Origin: Bryoerythrophyllum caledonicum
Taxonomy: Eukaryota > Streptophyta > Bryopsida > Pottiales > Pottiaceae
DNA: 64,000 bases
NCBI GenBank assembly: GCA_963971425.1
Contig: OZ020515.1
Coordinates: 12,044,291 to 12,108,290, forward strand
Direction: 5' to 3'
Numbering within the stretch: position 1 is the stretch's first letter; every line of letters starts with the position of its first letter. Below are positions 58,854-64,000 of this stretch, piece by piece. The translations under genes and the position numbers were made by a program. The notes under the pieces are model-generated. The model made no database searches. It saw only the letters and a list, made by a program, of their open reading frames with translations, and was not told the origin of the DNA.

Positions 58854-59706
58854 ATCGTAGTAAAAAGGAGGCCCAAACTGGAACTTTGGAGGTGTTAAAA
58901 CTCAATTTTCATGAAATCCATGAGGAATTAGGTTGTGAAATGTGGAGTTCAAATTGCGCACACATTACATGAACACTCTACAAAAATCAAATCATGATTT
59001 GGAGTAATAGAACTCTTGGAAAAGCTAGGAATACAACACAAAACACATCAAATACACTGAAATACAATGAATACCATGCCGCGTACTATGTTGTATTTCG
59101 TACACATACAAAATGATTTTGGTCTTCAATTTTGATTGAAATTTGTCTTTAAGAGATCCTTCATTGTTTTGTGATTGTTGATCTTTTTCATTGCATACAA
59201 AACTCCCGTTTTAACGCACATAAGTTTGAAACATTTTTGTATACAATCAAGTAGATAAAAGTAAAACAATCATCAATAATCATGTATAAAGTTTAAAGAA
59301 CAAGTTCAAGGGTTTTGTGATGAAATATTGATTACGGACGATCATGCTGAAGTAGGTGATATGATTGCTCGCATAGAACCTTCAGCAATATTTGGTTTTC
59401 TTCAGGTATGATATCTCAATGCAAAGCTATTGACTTGGTGCACATGTGAACCTCTTTTATTCAAAGTACAAAAATTATTGCAAGAATCTATTGATAGATA
59501 AAGTAGTATACCCTCCGATGTCCACAATCATCATTACCAATATACAATAACTTTAAACACTACAATCTATTCCATCAACCGTTGAATGTTGTACAAATTT
59601 TCCCCAAAGTTCAGGTTGTAGGTTGAATTCAATTTTATATAGTTGGATACTAAAATTAGGATTATATTTTCATCAAAGTTAGTTCAAAGAAAAAAATCAA
59701 CACTCA

Positions 59707-61156
59707 AGGTAGAGGCACCCAATTCTGATCAACCACTCAATTCGGATAAGTAGAGTATGCATGGCACGGTGCATGAAAATGGTAAATGCATGAAATGGTG
59801 TATGAAGTGACCCAAAATTGATAACTCAAAATCTGGAAACACCACTCAATATTGACATTGGGACATGATGTGTGCAATTTTGGGTTGCTCCACCTCAATT
59901 GAGCTCTCATTGGTGGCATTGCCTCGATAGTCAAACAAGGCCGATTGGCATTGGGTACCATCCATGAGTTGGTTATTCATGGCATGTCTTCTCTCTTATA
60001 CACACTCACTTGTTGGCATTGGGCAAAGGAGGGCATCAAATCTCACCTACTCTACAGTTTGATTATGGGCTTTTAAATTCTATATCAATTCCAAATCTTT
60101 GAGATTAAATTTGAAAAAATATTTGTTGAGTTTCATTCCTAATTCCACATCTTTCTACATAATTTTTTTTGACATACAGTGTCACTTGAGTCCCAAACTG
60201 GCTTAACCCCTAAAGGACCACGACCACTTTCGCTCTAAAACCAGTCCAAAACTGCCACTACCAAAAAGAGACATGAAAATCACATTTTAAAGTGAATTTA
60301 GGATTTTCAACCGTAAGATCTTAAAATAGACTTCTATATAAACATGCCATAAAATTTTGGTTGCAAACCACCACACGGATTGATAGATTCTAGTGTTTAA
60401 AGTCAAAACAATGGTTCATTTTCTTCCCTGCGTTGAGTAGATCATCAGACTTTGACTTCACTTTGTATCAAATTTTTGCATTGTATAAGGTCTAAATCTT
60501 TTACCATTGTCTTAAGCATGATGTTATTCCCCAACTCACCAATTTTTAGAGGAAAAAAATGGGTGTAGCATATTCAAAACAAGTGTGCAAGGAGTGGAGG
60601 TTCAAAAATTGCCATTTCACATTTTATTTTTTTGTGAACTACGTATGTATTCAAATGATAATCCAAACTGTCAATAAGAAGGTTTTCACCACATGTTGTT
60701 GAAAAAATAAAAAGTGAAAAATATGAAGATCTCCAGGTTTTATGTAGAAAAGATGAAGTTTTTTTCCCCCGTTGCCCGACAATGTGTGAAAATGTTTGAC
60801 TTGGAATAAAATGCTTTTTTATACTAAAGACAAGATTTTTTTTGAAAATTTCCAGAAAAAGAAATATTCTTTATGTGTGAAAAATCTCAATGTCAATAGA
60901 AACTTTTGTCAAAATTTTTGGAGGTGCCCGGTGTACCCACTTTCAGCTTTAAGTGGTACTAACTTTCAAACCACAAATCCAAAAAATAAAATAAAAATAT
61001 GTCCACGAAGCTCTTATCAGAGGCAATCTAGAATAAAAATTTCAGAGAAAAAGGATTTTTTTTCGAAGTTTAGGAACCTGCCTCAAATCAGAAATCCCCC
61101 CGAAGGAGACTCTGGTCCTTTAGGGGTTATGTGATCGGAATTGGGTGCCTCTACCT
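59707..61156 (+). repeat. Family A MITE, copy 4, itself split by family B
   Basis: Left end AGGTAGAGGCACCCAATTC, right end TTGGGTGCCTCTACCT. A sequence stops at 60205 and resumes at 61128 (TATGTGATCGGAATTGGG). The joined A order is seen intact in copy 2 (GGCTTATGTGATCGG). Confidence 0.9.
60206..61127 (+). repeat. Family B-type TIR element, 922 bp (third level of nesting)
   Basis: Ends ACCCCTAAAGGACCACGACC and TCTGGTCCTTTAGGGGT, with TA on both sides. The right two thirds match family B in reverse; the first ~150 bp match family C better, so this may be a B/C recombinant or an older common form. Confidence 0.88.
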
Positions 61157-61197
61157 TATCTTGGTTTTGGACGGACATGACTTGGGCGCTAAAGGGT

Positions 61198-62169
61198 TAG
61201 AACGTCAAAAAAGTTGAAGAAATTTCAAGAAAAAAATGCAAAACAATACCAACATTTATTTTTAAAATGGAAAGATTATTCTAGCTATGGCTTAACGGAT
61301 GAAAAGTAAATGCATCTAAAATGTGGGAAAATGTGGCTCATCATGATAAATTGTGTTGCAACGCTGGCTAACTTTAAAGGGAAAGAAACAGAGGTATAAT
61401 CGATGAGTCGGCTTTCCAAAAGTTGATGGCAAACCACTCAGATCAGTCTCAGCGGAATCAGAGAGCTACAATCAAAGTTACTACAATCGAATCCCTGAGA
61501 CTGATCGCATTATACCACAAAGAAAACTCTGAGAATGACAAAAAGAGCTCCAGATTCCATCAAGTACGACATACAGAAGCCCTACTCAGATGCTGCTCAT
61601 TACCAGAACACTGAGTGAAAATTTGAAATTAATACAAGTCACGGTCTCCAGTAAAAGAACCACCTTCCTGGGACATCCCAAAACAAACAGATGCTTATGC
61701 TCACTACACCGAATTAGCAGTTGATACAAGTAGATTCATTTTACTAAGAACCTCCAGGAAGAAGATCTTTATCACTAGGAACAACCATGTCAACATTGGC
61801 AATATATTCTTTTTTATTTGTTTTTTGTTCCTGTTGATTCTCCACGCGACTCATTCAGCTTTCAAAAAATGACTTGTAATGTATTTCCCATCTCTTCTAC
61901 TCTACAATGGCCTTCGTCACACCAACAGCCAGTGGGTCGGACAATTCCACCATCAATTGCTGCTGCTTCTTCTACACTCCCATCATATACAGACGACCAG
62001 AGACCGCAACAGACGATCAGGAACAGGCAGTAGCAGCAGCAGAAACAAGCAAGGCTCTGGAAATCCACCTGGGTCTCACCATTTCTCCACTGCTAATTCA
62101 AAGAGTTACAGGGACGATTCACAAACTACATCCACGCTCCGCTCTGCTTGGCTTGGCTTTGCTTTGCTT
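61198..62169 (-). other. 3' flank of the SMO2 gene
   Basis: Downstream of the SMO2 stop codon on its strand. Probably includes the 3' UTR. No repeat family or second gene is recognised; frames around 61820-62340 are antisense shadows and chance openings. Confidence 0.4.
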
Positions 62170-63972
62170 TCAGTCCGTCTTGGCAACTTTCTCCTCCACG
62201 TACTCGTATTGGTGTTGTTCGGCGGCCTTCAACGCTTTCAGCTTCCGGTATCCCTTGTCCGTTCCAAAGATCCTGGAAAAAAGCATTACCAACAGCTCAG
62301 AGTAGTCCCACACGAAAAGAACCCAGATGACCTTCAGAAGTAAGGAAGAAACAAAACAGGTGCGAACCACGGAATATTCTTCAAAGCGTGGTAATGACTT
62401 AGGGAAACACGACAAATTAGCACGATGTATTAGGCTTAACATACAGAACTAATTAGGTTAGCACGAGTGAACAAATTCCTCGTAGTCTCCAAATGATGCG
62501 CAGGCATTTATGTATAGCGTTTTGCACATCGTTTTACACAGCAAGCAATATATCAACTAGTTCTAAATTCACTTGAATCGCTCGTGGATGAATATGGACG
62601 TAGAAGTAAGAGATAAACTAGACCGTGGGGTTTGCAGTGATGGAAACGTACCAGTCCATGTACGTGAATGTAGAGGAGTAGTTCCCTGACTTTGTGTACA
62701 GAAGACGGTGGTGATAGTCGTGGAAGTCAGCACTGTTTCAGAGCCGTAATATATTGATTAGTTAGCGCGTCGAAAACAACGTGAACAACAAGTATGCGTT
62801 CGCTAAATTGAGAGAAAACCACACCATGCCAGAGTCCAGGTAGAACATACCCTCCGTAGATTGGCAGGTATCTGGAAAGACTCCATGGAAAATCATAACC
62901 GCAGTGAGCCTCCACAGTTTCAATGACTCGCAAGCTCATCCAAAGCCAAAGCGTCAGAAGGTGGGGGCCGGTGATGGCTGGTCCAAAAATCGTGGCAAAG
63001 CCTAGAAAGAGAATCTCTGCAGGATGAGCGTACTCAGACGTCAATCCAAAAGGAGTCGCGTATCTGCATCAAATTCGCGTGGAATGCAGATTAGTTGCCC
63101 TCTTCAGCATATCCGACGGTTAAGACCTATCTATCAAACAAAGGTTTTCAGAAACAAATAAACATAGAACCACTGAAAGCATCTTCATAAGTTTAGACAG
63201 GTCATAACTTGTAATCCTAGACAAATAGATATATACTCGCCGCTTAGACTCTGAAATCATCAAAGAACAAGTTAAAGTAGCGGGCACACACTCATGATGG
63301 ACACTGTGCACGTGCTTGTAGAGCCACTTGGTGTGTAGGATACGATGGCCCCAGTAGAAGATGAAATCCTCCAAGATGAAGTAAGACAGGATCTGAAAGC
63401 AAACCACATTCCTGCAGAAAAATTCGTTCATGTGCTGTGTGCAGATAACAGAAAACCAATACATCTACAAGAATCGGCTTCAAGTGCAGATGAACACCCT
63501 ACACTCGTGACAACAAATCCAACTAGATAGATCTCACAAACTGATAACCAGGATACGTTTACTTCGCAAGCACAGACGCTTACCAAGAAGGTAGAGGCAA
63601 CTGACTGGTGAAGCCCATGTACTTGAAGACAGGATATGACACGATCATGAGAGGCAGATTGACGCAGACGTGATACAGCAGTAATTTCATAACGCACTTC
63701 TCTTGGGCAGCTACAGAGTTAACCTTACCCTGTATTTTTTAGATCAAAGAGAATCTCTTAGTATCCAAACACATACACGACCGAAACCAGCCACAGAAGC
63801 GGAGAGGACAATAGCCTAGCCACAATTAATGTACCTGTATTTTGTACTTTTGTTGGTACCCCAACCGCTCCATAACGATGAATGGAAGCCCGGAAAGAAA
63901 GAAAACGCTCTCATGAATGACAAAGCTCCCAATGGATGCCAGCTGGAAATCGGTGAAGTTGTTGATCAAGTA
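62170..63972 (-). CDS. SMO2: Methylsterol monooxygenase 2 (sterol C4-methyl oxidase), 5' end outside window
   Basis: Six exons on the minus strand: 63972-63835, 63729-63584, 63411-63292, 63063-62851, 62732-62652, 62272-62170, all GT-AG and phase-consistent; 266 residues in the window. The first in-window exon opens YLINNFTDFQLASIGSF, which in SMO2 proteins lies about ten residues from the start, so one short exon is missing. The fatty-acid-hydroxylase-type di-iron histidine motifs are present: HRILH, HSVHH and HDYHH; also EDFIFYWG, TSEYAHPAEILFLGFA, ETVEAHCGYDFPWS and WIFGTDKGYRKL. Hydrophobic segments (FFLSGLPFIVM, LLLYHVCVNLPLMIV) are membrane spans. SMO2 is an ER enzyme that oxidises the 4-alpha-methyl group in plant sterol synthesis, acting with a C4-decarboxylase and reductase. 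The sequence follows the SMO2 rather than the SMO1 pattern. Apparently intact. Confidence 0.95.
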
Positions 63973-64000
63973 CTGCGTCAACAAACAACGTACAACGTTA

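Larger units (their letters stand above)
58862..61197 (-). repeat. Family K TIR element, split by family A
   Basis: Reversed copy of 40121-41817: right end CTTGGGCGCTAAAGGGT then TA, left near AGGCCCAAACTGG. Interrupted at 59707-61156 by family A copy 4. The interior around 59040-59110 shares AATACAATGAATACCATGCC-like blocks with 41625-41640. Confidence 0.75.

Overview
This is a nuclear window from a streptophyte (green plant lineage). The evidence is plant-type genes with short GT-AG introns (a GRAS regulator and the plant SMO2 form of sterol C4-methyl oxidase), scattered TTTAGGG/AAACCCTA telomere-like motifs, and plant-style TIR transposons and SINEs. A Ty3/gypsy-like remnant carries a cytosine-DNA-methyltransferase-like domain, an architecture reported from charophyte algae. 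Together with the compact genes this makes a streptophyte alga or early-diverging land plant more likely than a flowering plant, but I cannot name the species. Four host genes are supported. Almost everything else is AT-rich repeat sequence.

Layout. 0-16 kb is repeats only: TA-flanked non-autonomous TIR elements (called here families A to L), a 2.4 kb DDE transposon with 23 bp TIRs (6.63-9.05 kb), a Tc1/mariner relic with ~600 bp repeat-built inverted arms (9.5-12.5 kb), a tRNA-derived SINE (13.3 kb) and a MULE-like MITE with a telomere-like core (15.5 kb). 16.7-18.5 kb is a single-exon, GC-rich GRAS gene (minus strand) with a 21-bp minisatellite beyond its 3' end and a GA tract upstream. 20-34 kb is again nested TIR elements and SINEs. 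34.4-36.0 kb is a LINE 3' part with RNase H. 37.8-39.9 kb is an eight-exon NDUFAF2-like complex I assembly factor gene (plus). 40-43 kb holds nested TIR elements. 43.5-46.6 kb is an eight-exon HAD hydrolase of the CECR5/HDHD5 family (plus), with a long hairpin and a MITE in its introns and local duplications after its stop. 50.5-57.2 kb is the methyltransferase-bearing gypsy-like fossil, split by a 3.8 kb hAT-like insertion filled with CpG-rich tandem repeats. 57.5-58.5 kb has a possible TauE/SafE gene fragment. 58.9-61.2 kb is a three-level nest of TIR elements. 62.2-64.0 kb is the SMO2 sterol C4-methyl oxidase gene (minus), whose first few codons lie outside the window.

The host genes do not form a pathway. 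Two are predicted mitochondrial (NDUFAF2-like; the HAD protein has a presequence-like N terminus), one is an ER sterol enzyme and one a nuclear regulator. The history of the window is dominated by layered insertions. Several can be dated relative to each other because uninterrupted copies of the host repeat are also present. Exon limits were derived by hand from splice consensus, reading phase and family similarity; no alignment was run.
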